A DNA stretch of 36,803 nt. Source: JBIOWF01 sp044868295. Lineage in GTDB: Bacteria > Actinomycetota > Actinomycetes > Streptosporangiales > Streptosporangiaceae. How positions within the stretch are numbered: the stretch's first letter is position 1; each line of letters starts with the position of its first letter. Under the pieces are notes generated by a model that ran no database searches, was not told the DNA's origin, and was given only the letters and a program-made list of their open reading frames with translations. Shown piece after piece: positions 1-8,654 of this stretch. Location: contig JBIOWF010000110.1 in NCBI GenBank assembly GCA_044868295.1, positions 1 through 36,803 of the forward strand, in the 5' to 3' direction. The position numbers and the translations under genes were made by a program.

Positions 1-90
1 CCTCGGATTCGGGATCCCGCGCCGTACGTGCCTCGGCCTCAGGGACCGGCGCCGTACTTTCCTCGGAATCGGGGACAGGCACCGTACGTT
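1..90. repeat. 30-bp degenerate tandem repeat, three units, inside the AI-2E transporter tail
   Basis: Units 1-30, 31-60 and 61-90 each begin with CCTCGG and contain a GCCGTAC-like core near the end. On the minus strand they encode ten-residue repeats of the type ERTVPVPDSE, ESTAPVPEAE and ARTARDPESE. The array may continue past the left edge. Confidence 0.75.
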
Positions 91-1192
91 CCTGGGGCTC
101 GAGGGGCGGCGGCGCGGCGGGCGGCGGAAGAGCCGGTCGGTCGCGGCGCAGTTCGGGGAGCGCGCGGTAGATGACGGCGACGACCGGCACGGCCACCGCG
201 GCCCCGGCGATGCCGCCCAGCAGACCGCCGACCGCGAGCACCAGGATGATCGCCAAGGGGTGGAACTCCAGTGCCCGCCCGACGATGAGCGGCTGCAGGA
301 CGTGGTTCTCCAGCTGCTGCTCCAGGATGAGCACACCCACGAAGATCAGCGCGTACACCCAGCCCTGCGCCCCGAACGTCACGAGGGTCGCGACGGCGCC
401 CGCGAAGAGGATGCCGACGATCGGGATGAAGCTGGCCAGGAAGATCAGCACAGCCAGAGGCGCCCACAGCGGCACCTGCATCCCCGCCAGCACCACGCCG
501 ATGATGATCCCGTGAATGGCGGCGACGGCCACGGTGCCCTGGACGTAGTGGGAGAGCGTGATCCAGGCGGCCCGCCCGGCCCGGTCGACGCGCGGCGCCG
601 CCGACCCGAACGCGCGCAGGAACCAGGCCCAGATCCGGTCACCATCCTTGAGCAGGAAGAACGTCACGAACAGCAACAGGACGATGGATGCGAGCACCTC
701 GATGATCGCCGTCGCGCCGCTGAGCACCGTGCCGGTGATCTCGCTGCGCCGCTCGTTGGCCTGCTTGGTCAGCTCGTCGACGATGTCGGCGAGCTGCGCC
801 TCCTTGAGCTGGAGCGGTCCATGCAGGAGCCAGTCCTGCGCGTTGCGCGCGGTGAGCTGGATCTGCTCGACGAGACGCGGGAACTCGTCGTTGGCCCGCA
901 CGCCGATCATGAAGCCGATGCCGACGATGATCGCCATGCCGAACAGCATGGTGATCCAGGTCGCGTAGATGGGGCGCAGCCCGGCCAGCCGCAGTCTGCG
1001 GGTCAGCGGATACAGCAGCGCGGTCAGCAGGAAGGCGATCGCCACCGGCAGCGCGACGAAACTGATCCGGCCGATCATCAACGCGAAGACGTACACCATG
1101 GTGAGAACCAGCAGCACGCGCCAGCTCCACGCGGCCAGCGTGGCGAGCACAGGGGGCACGCGCGGCTCGGGACGCTCGTGTTCCGGGATCAC
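1..1192 (-). CDS. AI-2E family transporter (PF01594), 3' end beyond the left edge
   Basis: Translation on the minus strand gives about 397 residues with no stop before the window edge. The body has several hydrophobic spans typical of the AI-2E transporter/permease family. These include VLLVLTMVYVFALMIG near the N terminus, LFGMAIIVGIGFMIG, IIEVLASIVLLLFVTFFLLKDGD, and the conserved late block with LILEQQLENHVLQPLIVG followed by HPLAIILVLAVGG. The family name is historical: members include putative autoinducer-2 exporters and Na+/H+ antiporters, and the substrate here is unknown. I chose the GTG at 1192 because no ATG lies in frame nearby. The ribosome binding site is weak, so the start is uncertain. 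The cytoplasmic C-terminal tail is Pro/Glu-rich and built of 10-residue repeats encoded by a 30-bp tandem repeat that runs off the edge. It lies 187 bp downstream of valS in the same orientation. Confidence 0.85.
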   Translation of the reverse strand, partial: MIPEHERPEPRVPPVLATLAAWSWRVLLVLTMVYVFALMIGRISFVALPVAIAFLLTALLYPLTRRLRLAGLRPIYATWITMLFGMAIIVGIGFMIGVRANDEFPRLVEQIQLTARNAQDWLLHGPLQLKEAQLADIVDELTKQANERRSEITGTVLSGATAIIEVLASIVLLLFVTFFLLKDGDRIWAWFLRAFGSAAPRVDRAGRAAWITLSHYVQGTVAVAAIHGIIIGVVLAGMQVPLWAPLAVLIFLASFIPIVGILFAGAVATLVTFGAQGWVYALIFVGVLILEQQLENHVLQPLIVGRALEFHPLAIILVLAVGGLLGGIAGAAVAVPVVAVIYRALPELRRDRPALPPPAAPPPLEPQERTVPVPDSEESTAPVPEAEARTARDPESE

Positions 1193-1308
1193 CTGTCCAG
1201 CCTGGCACTTCCCGGAGTCGAACGCGCACTCATTTAACCCATCATGGCCGTCCCGGCCCTGGTCCGCCCCTGAACCGTCGGCCCCGGCACGGCCCGAGAT
1301 CGGGCCAT

Positions 1309-1370
1309 GCCGGGTGGATCATCCCGGGTCGATCATCCCGGGTCGATCATCCCGGGTCGATCATGCCGGG
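1309..1370. repeat. 14-bp tandem repeat with palindromic cores, 10 bp after the valS stop
   Basis: There are three perfect copies of CCCGGGTCGATCAT (1323-1336, 1337-1350, 1351-1364). They are preceded by a diverged copy (1309-1322) and followed by a partial GCCGGG. Each unit carries the self-complementary CCCGGG, so neighbouring units can pair into a six-base stem with an eight-base loop. The array lies between the valS stop and the AI-2E transporter start, which makes a role in 3' end formation or attenuation possible. No T-tract follows. Confidence 0.85.
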
Positions 1371-1379
1371 AAACGCCCC

Positions 1380-3929
1380 TCACTCCGGCCGGGCGAGCAT
1401 CACCTGGACGCCGGGCTCGGCGTCCGAGGGCTCGAGGACGAACTCCTCGACGTTGCCGGCCGCGCACAGGTCGTCCTGCGCGAGCCGGACCAGATCGGCG
1501 TGGCTTCCGGACACCACCAGGCGGGACACCTCGGCACGCATGGACGCGCGGGCCTCGGACTTCGCCTTGCGGACCTGGCGGAGCACCCCGGCCACCGCGC
1601 CCAGCACCGCAGGATCGCCGGCCGTACCGATCTCGGAGACGGCGGGCCAGGCGGCGCGGTGCACCGAACCCGGCCGCCACCAGGACCAGACCTCCTCGGT
1701 CACGAACGGCAGGAACGGCGCGAACAGCCGCAGCAGCACATCGAGAGCCTGCCTGAGGGCGGCCAGCGCGGACGCGTCGCCGTTGTAGGCCCGCGCCTTG
1801 ACCAGCTCCAGATAGTCGTCGCAGAACTCCCAGAAGAACCGTTCCGCGCGCTCCAGCGCCCGCGTGTAGTCGTAGCCCTCGAACGCCTCGGTCGCGTCCT
1901 CGACCACCGCCCGGAGCGCCGCCAGCATCGACAGGTCGACGGGCTCGACGGGCTCGGTGGCCTCGCCCGCGGCCTCGCCGAAACCGAGCACGAACCTGGA
2001 CGCGTTCAGGATCTTGATCGACAGACGGCGGCCGATCTTGATCTGGCCGGTGTCGAAAGCCGTATCGGTGCCGGGCCTGCCGCTGGCCGCCCAGTAGCGG
2101 ACCGCGTCGGAGCCGTACTCCTCCAGCAACCCCATGGGTGTGACCACGTTGCCCTTGGACTTCGACATCTTCTTGCGGTCCGGGTCGAGGATCCAGCCGG
2201 AGATCGCCGCGTGTTTCCAGGGCAGCTCCCCGTGTTCCAGATGGGACCGGACCACCGTGGAGAACAGCCAGGTGCGGATGATCTCGTGGGCCTGTGGACG
2301 CAGATCCATCGGGAAGACTCTCCGGAACAGGTCGTCGTCCCGCTCCCAGCCCGCCGCGATCTGCGGGGTGAGGGAAGACGTCGCCCAGGTGTCCATCACG
2401 TCCGGGTCCGCGATGAAGCCGAAGGGCTTGCCACGCATGTCCTCGGCGAAGCCGGGCGGCACGTCGCTCGACGGGTCGACCGGCAGGGACGACTCGTCCG
2501 GCGTGATCGGCGCCTCGTGGACCGGCTGGCCCTCGGAGTCCAGCGGATACCACACCGGGATCGGCACGCCGAAGAACCGCTGCCTGGAGATCAGCCAGTC
2601 GCCCGCCAGACCCTCGGCCCAGTTGTCGTAGCGGACCCGCATGTGGGGCGGGTGCCAGTTCAGCTCCCTGCCCCGGTCGAGCAGCCGCTCGCGGAGCGAC
2701 ACGTCCCGGCCGCCGTTGCGGATGTACCACTGCCGGGTCGTGACGATCTCCAGGGGCCGGTCCCCCTTCTCGTAGAACTTGACCGGCCGCTGGACCTTCC
2801 TCGGCTCGCCCTCCAGGTCGCCCGACTCGCGCAACATCTCGACGACCCGCTCGCGCGCGCTGTGCACGGTCTTCCCGCCCAGTTCCTGGTACGGCCCGGC
2901 CGCCACGCCTTCCGGAGCCTCGGCGAGGAGGCGACCGTCCCAGCCGATGACCGGGCGGGTGGGGAGGTCGAGCTCCCGCCACCACGTGACGTCCGTGATG
3001 TCGCCGAACGTGCAGATCATCGCGATTCCGGAACCCTTGTCCGGCTCGGCGAGGTGATGGGCGACGACCGGGACCTCGACCCCGAAGATCGGCGTCCGCA
3101 CCGTGGTGCCGAACAGTGGCCGGTAGCGCTCGTCGTCAGGGTGGGCGACCAGTGCCACGCAGGCCGGGATGAGCTCGGGCCGCGTCGTCTCGATCCACAC
3201 CCGGTCGCCGAAGCCCTGATCCCGCTGCTCTTGGGAGAGCTTGAAGCCGATGCGGTGGAAGGCTCCGGGCCACTCCCGGTCCTCCAGTTCCGCCTGGGCG
3301 ACAGCCGTACGGAACGTCACGTCCCAGAGCGTCGGCGCCTCGGACACGTAGGCCTCGCCACGGGCGAGGTTGCGCAGGAAGGCGCGCTGCGAGGCGGCGC
3401 GGGCGTTCGCGTCGATGGTGGCGTAGGTCATCGACCAGTCCACCGACAGGCCGAGCCGCCGCCACAGCTCCTCGAAGGCCTTCTCGTCCTCGATGGTGAG
3501 CCGCTCGCAGAGCTCGATGAAGTTCTTCCGGGAGATCGGAATCTGCTGCTTTCCCGGCCGGTCCGGGGGTTCGAAGGACGGGTCGTAGGGCAGGGAGGGG
3601 TCGCAGCGCACGCCGAAGTGGTTCTGCACGCGACGTTCGGTGGGCAGGCCGTTGTCGTCCCAGCCCATCGGGTAGAAGACGGCACGCCCGCGCATGCGCT
3701 GGAACCGGGCGATCGTGTCGGTATGGGTGTAGGAGAAGACATGGCCGACGTGCAGGGAGCCGGACACGGTCGGCGGGGGCGTGTCGATCGAGTAGATCTC
3801 GTCCCGACCCCGGGTGCGGTCGAAGCGGTAGATGCCGTCGGCCTCCCAGCGCGCTACCCATACCGCCTCCAGGCCGTCGAGAGTGGGTTTCTCTGGCATG
3901 GCTGCGTGGCGCGGTCGCTGATCGGTCAT
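1380..3929 (-). CDS. valS: Valyl-tRNA synthetase
   Basis: This class I aminoacyl-tRNA synthetase charges tRNA-Val with valine in the cytoplasm. From the ATG at 3929 it is 849 aa. The HIGH-type motif HVGH is at about residues 60-63 within TVSGSLHVGHVFSYTHTDT, and KMSKS is at about 587-591. The ValS-type stretches WDDNGLPTERRVQNHFG and RQRFFGVPIPVWYP are also present. The sequence starts MTDQRPRHAAMPEKPTLDGL, resembling the shorter ValS type of several actinobacteria, without the long N-terminal part of the larger Streptomyces form (from memory). The start is uncertain: an upstream GTG (3956) and a downstream ATG (3899) are in frame, and none has an ideal Shine-Dalgarno. The gene diverges from the DUF4235 gene and ends next to a 14-bp tandem repeat. 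I see no T-box leader. Confidence 0.97.
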   Translation of the reverse strand: MTDQRPRHAAMPEKPTLDGLEAVWVARWEADGIYRFDRTRGRDEIYSIDTPPPTVSGSLHVGHVFSYTHTDTIARFQRMRGRAVFYPMGWDDNGLPTERRVQNHFGVRCDPSLPYDPSFEPPDRPGKQQIPISRKNFIELCERLTIEDEKAFEELWRRLGLSVDWSMTYATIDANARAASQRAFLRNLARGEAYVSEAPTLWDVTFRTAVAQAELEDREWPGAFHRIGFKLSQEQRDQGFGDRVWIETTRPELIPACVALVAHPDDERYRPLFGTTVRTPIFGVEVPVVAHHLAEPDKGSGIAMICTFGDITDVTWWRELDLPTRPVIGWDGRLLAEAPEGVAAGPYQELGGKTVHSARERVVEMLRESGDLEGEPRKVQRPVKFYEKGDRPLEIVTTRQWYIRNGGRDVSLRERLLDRGRELNWHPPHMRVRYDNWAEGLAGDWLISRQRFFGVPIPVWYPLDSEGQPVHEAPITPDESSLPVDPSSDVPPGFAEDMRGKPFGFIADPDVMDTWATSSLTPQIAAGWERDDDLFRRVFPMDLRPQAHEIIRTWLFSTVVRSHLEHGELPWKHAAISGWILDPDRKKMSKSKGNVVTPMGLLEEYGSDAVRYWAASGRPGTDTAFDTGQIKIGRRLSIKILNASRFVLGFGEAAGEATEPVEPVDLSMLAALRAVVEDATEAFEGYDYTRALERAERFFWEFCDDYLELVKARAYNGDASALAALRQALDVLLRLFAPFLPFVTEEVWSWWRPGSVHRAAWPAVSEIGTAGDPAVLGAVAGVLRQVRKAKSEARASMRAEVSRLVVSGSHADLVRLAQDDLCAAGNVEEFVLEPSDAEPGVQVMLARPE

Positions 3930-3998
3930 GCCTACCGATGGTATGGCGTGAACCACTCCCCTGCGCCGAGAGGCTAAGGTCGTTACCGAGGAGGAATC

Positions 3999-4286
3999 AT
4001 GGCGGACAAATCTGAGAAACCAGACATGCAGTGGCGGGTAGTGGGCGGTCTGGTGGGTCTCGCGGTGGGGTTCGCCTCCCGCAAGGTCCTTTCGTTCGCC
4101 TGGGAGAAGGCCACCGGCAAGAAGCCGCCGGCCAGCGCCGACGCGCTGGACATCAGCCTCGGCGAGGCCATCGCGTACGCCGTGGTGATGGGCCTGGGCA
4201 TGGAGGTCGCCCGGATCGTCGCCACCCGCGCCGCCGCCAGGAAGTGGCAGGCCTGGAAGTCCGCCGCGGAAGAGATCAAGCCCTAG
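3999..4286 (+). CDS. DUF4235 small membrane protein
   Basis: A 95-aa protein with a very good ribosome binding site (GAGGAGGAATC before ATG). It has two hydrophobic segments, about residues 12-30 (WRVVGGLVGLAVGFASRKVL) and 55-72 (AIAYAVVMGLGMEVARIVAT), joined by a short polar stretch containing the conserved WEKATGKKPP. This pattern matches DUF4235 (actinobacterial, function unknown). The C-terminal KWQAW segment is also typical. It is probably an inner-membrane protein transcribed alone, because it diverges from valS and converges on otsA. No catalytic residues can be pointed to. Confidence 0.9.
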   Translation: MADKSEKPDMQWRVVGGLVGLAVGFASRKVLSFAWEKATGKKPPASADALDISLGEAIAYAVVMGLGMEVARIVATRAAARKWQAWKSAAEEIKP

Positions 4287-4399
4287 CCCTGGTCCAGGTC
4301 AAGCCCGGCCACGGTCACGGCCCAGCGCCGGGTGAAGCCACGCTCCCCGGCCACCGCCTGGCGCCGCCGAAGCCCGGCTCTCCGGTCACGGCTATAACC

Positions 4400-5776
4400 T
4401 CAGCGGGCCTCCAGGGCGGTGAGGAAGTCGTCCGCCCATCTGTCGACGTCATGGGTGGCGACCCGCCGCCTGAGCGAGCGCATCCGGCGGGCCAGCTCGT
4501 GCGGCGTCGCCCGCATCGCGGCCACCATCGCCCGCTTCATGCCCTCGATGTCGTACGGATTGATCAGGTAGGCCTGCCGCAGCTCGTCGGCCGCCCCGGC
4601 GAACTCGCTGAGCACCAGCGCGCCTCGCAGGTCGTGACGGCACGCGACGTATTCCTTGGCCACCAGGTTCATCCCGTCCCGCAGCGGGCTGACGACCATG
4701 ACGTCGGCGGCGCGGTACAGGGCGGCCAGTTCCACCCTGCTGTACGACTGGTGCATGTAGTTGATGGGCTGCCGGCCGAGCAGGCCGTACTCGCCGTTGA
4801 TCCGGCCCACCCGCAGCTCGATGTCGTTGCGCAGCCTGATGTACTCCGCCACGCGCTCCCTGGTGGGCGTGGCGACCTGCACGAACGCCGCCTCCCCCGG
4901 CTGGATCGAGCCGTCGGCCAGCAGCTCGCCGAAGGCCTTGAGCCGCTGGCCGATGCCCTTGGTGTAGTCGAGCCGGTCGACGCCCAGCAGCACGTGCTCG
5001 GGGTCGCCGAGCTCGGCCCTGATCTCCTTCGCCCGGTTGACGACGTGGGGCTCGCGGGCGAGCTGGTCCAGCTCGCCGAAGTCCACCGAGATCGGGAACG
5101 CCTCGGCCCGGACGGTCCGGCCATCGACGTGGACCTCGTTGCGGTGGTTCTGCAAACCGAGCAGCTTGCGGCAGAGCCGGATGAAGTTGGAAGCTCCGCC
5201 GGGACGCTGGAAGCCGACCAAATCCGCGCCCAGCAGGCCTTCGAGCAGCTCCTTGCGCCACGGCAGCTGCCAGAACAGCTCGGCGGGCGGGAACGGGATG
5301 TGCAGGAAGAACCCGATCTTCAGGTCGGGCCGGAGCTTGCGCAGCATGTCCGGGACGAGCTGGAGCTGGTAGTCCTGCACCCACACGACCGCGCCGGGCG
5401 AGGCGGCGTCGGCGGCCGCGCGCGCGAACCGGTCGTTGACCGCCCGGTAGGCGTCCCACAGCACTCGCGAGTAGATCGGCGTCGCGACGACGTCGTGGTA
5501 GAGCGGCCACAGCGTCGCGTTGGAGAAGCCCTCGTAATAGAGCTCCATCTCAAGGGCCGAGAGCGGCACCGGGATCAGGTGCATGCCGTCGTTATCGAAC
5601 GGCTTCAGCTCCTCCCCCGCGGCCCCCGTCCAACCCAGCCATGCCCCGTCACGCCGCTGCATGACGGGCGCGATCGCGGTCACCAGTCCACCAGGGCTAC
5701 GGCGCCACTCGTTCTCGCCGACCCGGTCGACCGGGAGCCGGTTCGCGACGATCAGAAATGAGCTTGTGCCACGCAT
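4400..5776 (-). CDS. otsA: Alpha,alpha-trehalose-phosphate synthase (UDP-forming), GT20 family
   Basis: OtsA transfers glucose from UDP-glucose to glucose-6-phosphate to make trehalose-6-phosphate, the first step of the OtsAB route in the cytoplasm. The 458-aa length is normal. Family motifs in order are FLIVANRLPV at the N terminus, WVQDYQLQLVPDMLR, FFLHIPFPPAELFW, DRLDYTKGIGQRL, SPLRDGMNLVAKEYVA and GALVLSEFAGAADEL. I chose the ATG at 5776 because TTGGAGGGGCTC precedes it and VANRLPV then falls just inside the N terminus; an upstream in-frame start at 5854 has no support. The partner phosphatase otsB is not in the window. A 16-bp palindrome about 94 bp upstream may be an operator. Confidence 0.96.
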   Translation of the reverse strand: MRGTSSFLIVANRLPVDRVGENEWRRSPGGLVTAIAPVMQRRDGAWLGWTGAAGEELKPFDNDGMHLIPVPLSALEMELYYEGFSNATLWPLYHDVVATPIYSRVLWDAYRAVNDRFARAAADAASPGAVVWVQDYQLQLVPDMLRKLRPDLKIGFFLHIPFPPAELFWQLPWRKELLEGLLGADLVGFQRPGGASNFIRLCRKLLGLQNHRNEVHVDGRTVRAEAFPISVDFGELDQLAREPHVVNRAKEIRAELGDPEHVLLGVDRLDYTKGIGQRLKAFGELLADGSIQPGEAAFVQVATPTRERVAEYIRLRNDIELRVGRINGEYGLLGRQPINYMHQSYSRVELAALYRAADVMVVSPLRDGMNLVAKEYVACRHDLRGALVLSEFAGAADELRQAYLINPYDIEGMKRAMVAAMRATPHELARRMRSLRRRVATHDVDRWADDFLTALEAR

Positions 5777-5869
5777 GAGCCCCTCCAAGGTCGCCTGCGC
5801 CCCCACGATACGGAAGGTCCTCGAAAGCGCCCATACCCAGCTTGATGTGCACAATTCATTTGGGAAGGT

Positions 5870-5885
5870 GTGAGAATGATCTCAC
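5870..5885. promoter_or_regulatory. Perfect palindrome upstream of otsA, candidate operator
   Basis: GTGAGAATGATCTCAC is a perfect six-base inverted repeat with a four-base spacer. It lies in the AT-richer leader (5777-5969) between otsA and the EcsC-like gene. A further half site CTCAC lies close by at 5891-5895. No matching regulator is recognised. Confidence 0.4.
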
Positions 5886-5969
5886 GCAGCTCACGGGCCG
5901 TTACCGCGAGGTTTAGACCAGGTTAGTTACATTTACATATCAAACCGCTGGGAGCGTACGGCATGGCGA

Positions 5970-6722
5970 TCAAGCCGGCGGGAGAGCCCGCAGGCGCCGG
6001 AGATCGGCCCGTACGGCCGCGGCGAGCTTCTTGGTGGCCGCCCGGTTGAGCGCTGCACCGGCGACGGCGCCGGTGAGGAAGGGGCCGAGGGTGGTGAGAT
6101 GCCGCCCGAGAGTGCGCATCAGGCGGTTGCGGAGCGCGGTCTTGGCGGCGGCGCCGAGCGCTAGGGTCGCCGAACCGGGGGTGAGGGGGTTGATGCCACG
6201 CTGTTTGGACCAGGCCACGGCGAACGCCGTCGCACGCTGGGAACCGGTGCCCGGGACCTGCACGCCGTACACCTCGTGCAGCTCGGCGAGCAGCTTCACC
6301 TCGATGGCCGCGACGACGAGCGTCTCCGCCACGAGCTGGGCGGGGGCCGAGAGCAGCAGCGGAGGCGCGGCGAACTCGGCGGCGGCGAGCGCGCCGCCCA
6401 CAGCGCCCACGGCCATGGTGGCCTTGGCCGCGGTGCGGACCAGATCGTCGGCCAGTTGCTCCCCGATCAGGCCGTAGTGGTGCTCCGAGAGGGTGGCGAA
6501 GTCCCTGACGGGCACCCGCGGTGCGATGTTCATGAAGACGTCGGCCAGCCATCGGCCGCGCCCCACCCCGGACTCGCCTGCCTTCCTGGCGGAGCCCGCG
6601 AGCGCGTCGCCGAGGCGGCCGAGCAGCCGGCGCCGCTCGGTCCCGTCCGTCTCTTCGGAGTTCACGAGCCGGCCGACGAGCTCGGCGACCTCGTCGTTTG
6701 ATCGATCCGCGTCGGAAGTCAA
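5970..6722 (-). CDS. EcsC-like hypothetical membrane-associated protein
   Basis: From the TTG at 6722 (preceded by GGAGGGTCCG) the protein is 250 aa. Residues about 1-60 are charged and helical. The rest is Ala/Leu-rich with amphipathic or hydrophobic helices, including AVGAVGGALAAAEFAAPPLL and TTLGPFLTGAVAGAALN. The segment VVAAIEVKLLAELHEVYGV followed by RATAFAVAW loosely resembles the EcsC family, whose biochemical role is unknown. That assignment is tentative. The gene follows the DUF4193 gene by 19 bp in the same direction, so the two probably share a transcript. The region 5777-5969 after its stop is the otsA promoter region. Confidence 0.7.
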   Translation of the reverse strand: MTSDADRSNDEVAELVGRLVNSEETDGTERRRLLGRLGDALAGSARKAGESGVGRGRWLADVFMNIAPRVPVRDFATLSEHHYGLIGEQLADDLVRTAAKATMAVGAVGGALAAAEFAAPPLLLSAPAQLVAETLVVAAIEVKLLAELHEVYGVQVPGTGSQRATAFAVAWSKQRGINPLTPGSATLALGAAAKTALRNRLMRTLGRHLTTLGPFLTGAVAGAALNRAATKKLAAAVRADLRRLRALPPA

Positions 6723-6741
6723 CGGACCCTCCAAGCGTCTC

Positions 6742-7041
6742 CTAGGCTGCGCACTCGCGGCAGACCTGCTGGCCGTTCTTCTCGGAGGCCAGCTGACTGC
6801 GGTGGTGAACCAAGAAGCAGCGCGAGCAGGTGAACTCATCGGCCTGCCGAGGAATCACCCGGAGCGACAGCTCCTCGTTCGACAGGTCCGCCCCCGGCAG
6901 CTCGAGCGATTCGGCAAGGTCGGTCTCGTCGATGTCGATGCTGCCCGACGACTTGTCGCTGCGCCGCGCCTGGAGTTCCTGAAGGCTGTCCTCATTCAGG
7001 TCGTCGTCGGTCTTGCGCGGGCTGTCGTAGTCGGTAGCCAT
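6742..7041 (-). CDS. DUF4193 zinc-ribbon protein
   Basis: A 99-aa acidic protein that starts MATDYDSPRKTDDDLNEDSL and ends with a four-cysteine zinc-binding element: CSRC at about residues 71-74 and CREC near the C terminus, with the HH pair of LVHHR between them. This is the DUF4193 pattern, conserved and usually single-copy in actinobacteria, of unknown function. Zinc binding and interaction with a nucleic acid or the transcription machinery are inferences from the fold. The start ATG has GGAG eight bases upstream. It is the first gene of a probable two-gene unit with the EcsC-like gene. The 260-bp gap upstream (7042-7301) holds its promoter region and the cutS 3' end, and I see no gene there. 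Confidence 0.9.
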   Translation of the reverse strand: MATDYDSPRKTDDDLNEDSLQELQARRSDKSSGSIDIDETDLAESLELPGADLSNEELSLRVIPRQADEFTCSRCFLVHHRSQLASEKNGQQVCRECAA

Positions 7042-7301
7042 GTGCGTACTCCATCCCCCTCATCTATCTGTCTGCGCCGTGTCGCGCGCTCTTTAACGCT
7101 CGGGAGGCCGTTCTTGTGCCCGATCCACCCGGGAGATTCTGCAATCGGTACCCGCTTGGATGAACACTGAACCTTCCGACACACGGGGGCTGTACCGCAC
7201 CTGGTTGGAGTTAGCCAAATATGGCGAAAACCACAGTGCTGGCGTTATGACCCACCGCGTTCGACGGCACATCCAACCACATGTGCGACGCGCTCGCTGT
7301 A

Positions 7302-8654
7302 TCAGCGCGCCGACTGTGCCGCCCCGGGGCCCGGAGCGGTGCCCAGAAGGCGCACCGACACCACCAGGCCACCGCCGTCACGGGGAACGGCGGTCACCGT
7401 TCCGCCGTGCGCGCGGACGATCGCGCGCACGATGGACAGGCCGAGACCCGCGCCCTTGGCCGACTGCACCCGATCGGCGTTCAGTCTCCGGAACGGCTCG
7501 AACAGGCTGTCAACCTCGTACGCGGGGACGTGCGGTCCCGTGTTCGCGACCTGAACAACGGCACCCCCGTCGACAATTCCCGATCGGACCCAGACTTTTC
7601 CGGCCGGGCCGGCGTTGTGCTTGACGCCGTTCTCGACCAGGTTGGCGACACACCTTTCGAGGAGCACCGGATCACCGGTCGTGGGCGCGGGCTGGAGGTC
7701 GTATTCGACCGTGACGTCCTCCTCGGACGCGAAGGGGGCGAGCTGCTCCACGGCCGTCTTCGCGACCTCCTGCACGTCCACGGGCTTGCGCACGGACAGC
7801 TCCCGCTCGCTGCGGGCGAGCAGCAGCAGGCCCTCGATCAGCCGCTCGTTGCGGGCGTTGGTCCCCAGGAGGGTACGGCCGAGCACTTTGAGGTCCTCGG
7901 ACGCCTCCGGATCCGACAGGGCGACCTCCAGGACGGTCCGGTTGATCGCCAGCGGCGTGCGCAGCTCGTGTGAGGCGTTGTCCACGAACCGCCGCTGCGC
8001 GTCGAAGGCCGTGTTGAGCCGGATGAGCATCGCGTCGAAGGTGTCCGCCAGCTCTTTGAGCTCGTCATCGGGGCCAGTGAGACCGATCCGCTCGTGCGCG
8101 AGGGATGTGCTCGACAGCTTCTGGGCTGTCGCGGTCATCTGCTTGATCGGCCTAAGCGCCCGGTCTGCCACGACATATCCGAGGATGATGGCGATGATCC
8201 CGACCCCGGTCAGGGCCATCAGAGATCTGGTGATGAACCCGTCGAGCACCGCCTCGGACACCCCGTGGCGTTGCACCACGATCTGATCCTGCAAATACTC
8301 GATGAGGCTCTGGGGCGTGTCCGCCGGCACCTTGAGCTGGAGGTCGAGGGTCGCGTAGACGAGCGGTTTCACGAGGAGATAGGTCACCAGGAGCACCAGA
8401 GCTCCGGCGACGAAGAAGAGCGTGCTGTAGGTGAGCGTGAGCCGCCAGCGGATGCTGACCCGGCCGGGCAACGCCTTGATCTGCTTGATCGCACCACGCT
8501 TCGCCTGTGGGGCGCTGAAGGGCGGCGGGATGTCCCAGGCGGGTGGACCGCTCGGCGGTGGCGGGACCTGGCTGCGGTACGGGCCCGTCCCCATCGTCGA
8601 GTTCATCCGGTCCGCCGGACCCGCACTCGTCACTGTTTCGTGCGGTTCAGTCAC
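7302..8654 (-). CDS. cutS: Sensor histidine kinase, CutS-like
   Basis: A 450-aa membrane histidine kinase, the sensor partner of the adjacent response regulator. A Pro-rich cytoplasmic N terminus (1-60) is followed by TM1 (about 72-95), a short extracytoplasmic loop (about 96-143), TM2 (about 144-163) and HAMP (about 164-217). HisKA has the phospho-acceptor H229 in ASHELRTPL, and the ATPase domain has NLVENGVKHN (N342) and GAGLGLSIV (about 401-409). Its GTG start overlaps the regulator stop by four bases (GTGA), indicating translational coupling. The name rests on this arrangement and on synteny with suhB, hemH and sepH as in Streptomyces. The extracytoplasmic loop contains no cysteine, unlike my recollection of Streptomyces CutS, so the signal sensed may differ. 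Confidence 0.88.
   Translation of the reverse strand: MTEPHETVTSAGPADRMNSTMGTGPYRSQVPPPPSGPPAWDIPPPFSAPQAKRGAIKQIKALPGRVSIRWRLTLTYSTLFFVAGALVLLVTYLLVKPLVYATLDLQLKVPADTPQSLIEYLQDQIVVQRHGVSEAVLDGFITRSLMALTGVGIIAIILGYVVADRALRPIKQMTATAQKLSSTSLAHERIGLTGPDDELKELADTFDAMLIRLNTAFDAQRRFVDNASHELRTPLAINRTVLEVALSDPEASEDLKVLGRTLLGTNARNERLIEGLLLLARSERELSVRKPVDVQEVAKTAVEQLAPFASEEDVTVEYDLQPAPTTGDPVLLERCVANLVENGVKHNAGPAGKVWVRSGIVDGGAVVQVANTGPHVPAYEVDSLFEPFRRLNADRVQSAKGAGLGLSIVRAIVRAHGGTVTAVPRDGGGLVVSVRLLGTAPGPGAAQSAR

Noticed and set aside
1309..1370. CRISPR-like short repeats
   Set aside because: The units are directly adjacent 14-mers without spacers, and no cas genes are present.
969..3977. 1002-codon plus-strand reading across the valS region
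   Set aside because: It is the antisense shadow of valS in GC-rich DNA; the minus strand carries all synthetase motifs.
4287..4399. CCCGGC/GCCGGG stem as a terminator between the DUF4235 gene and otsA
   Set aside because: A six-base stem with a 17-base loop and no T-tract is too weak to call.
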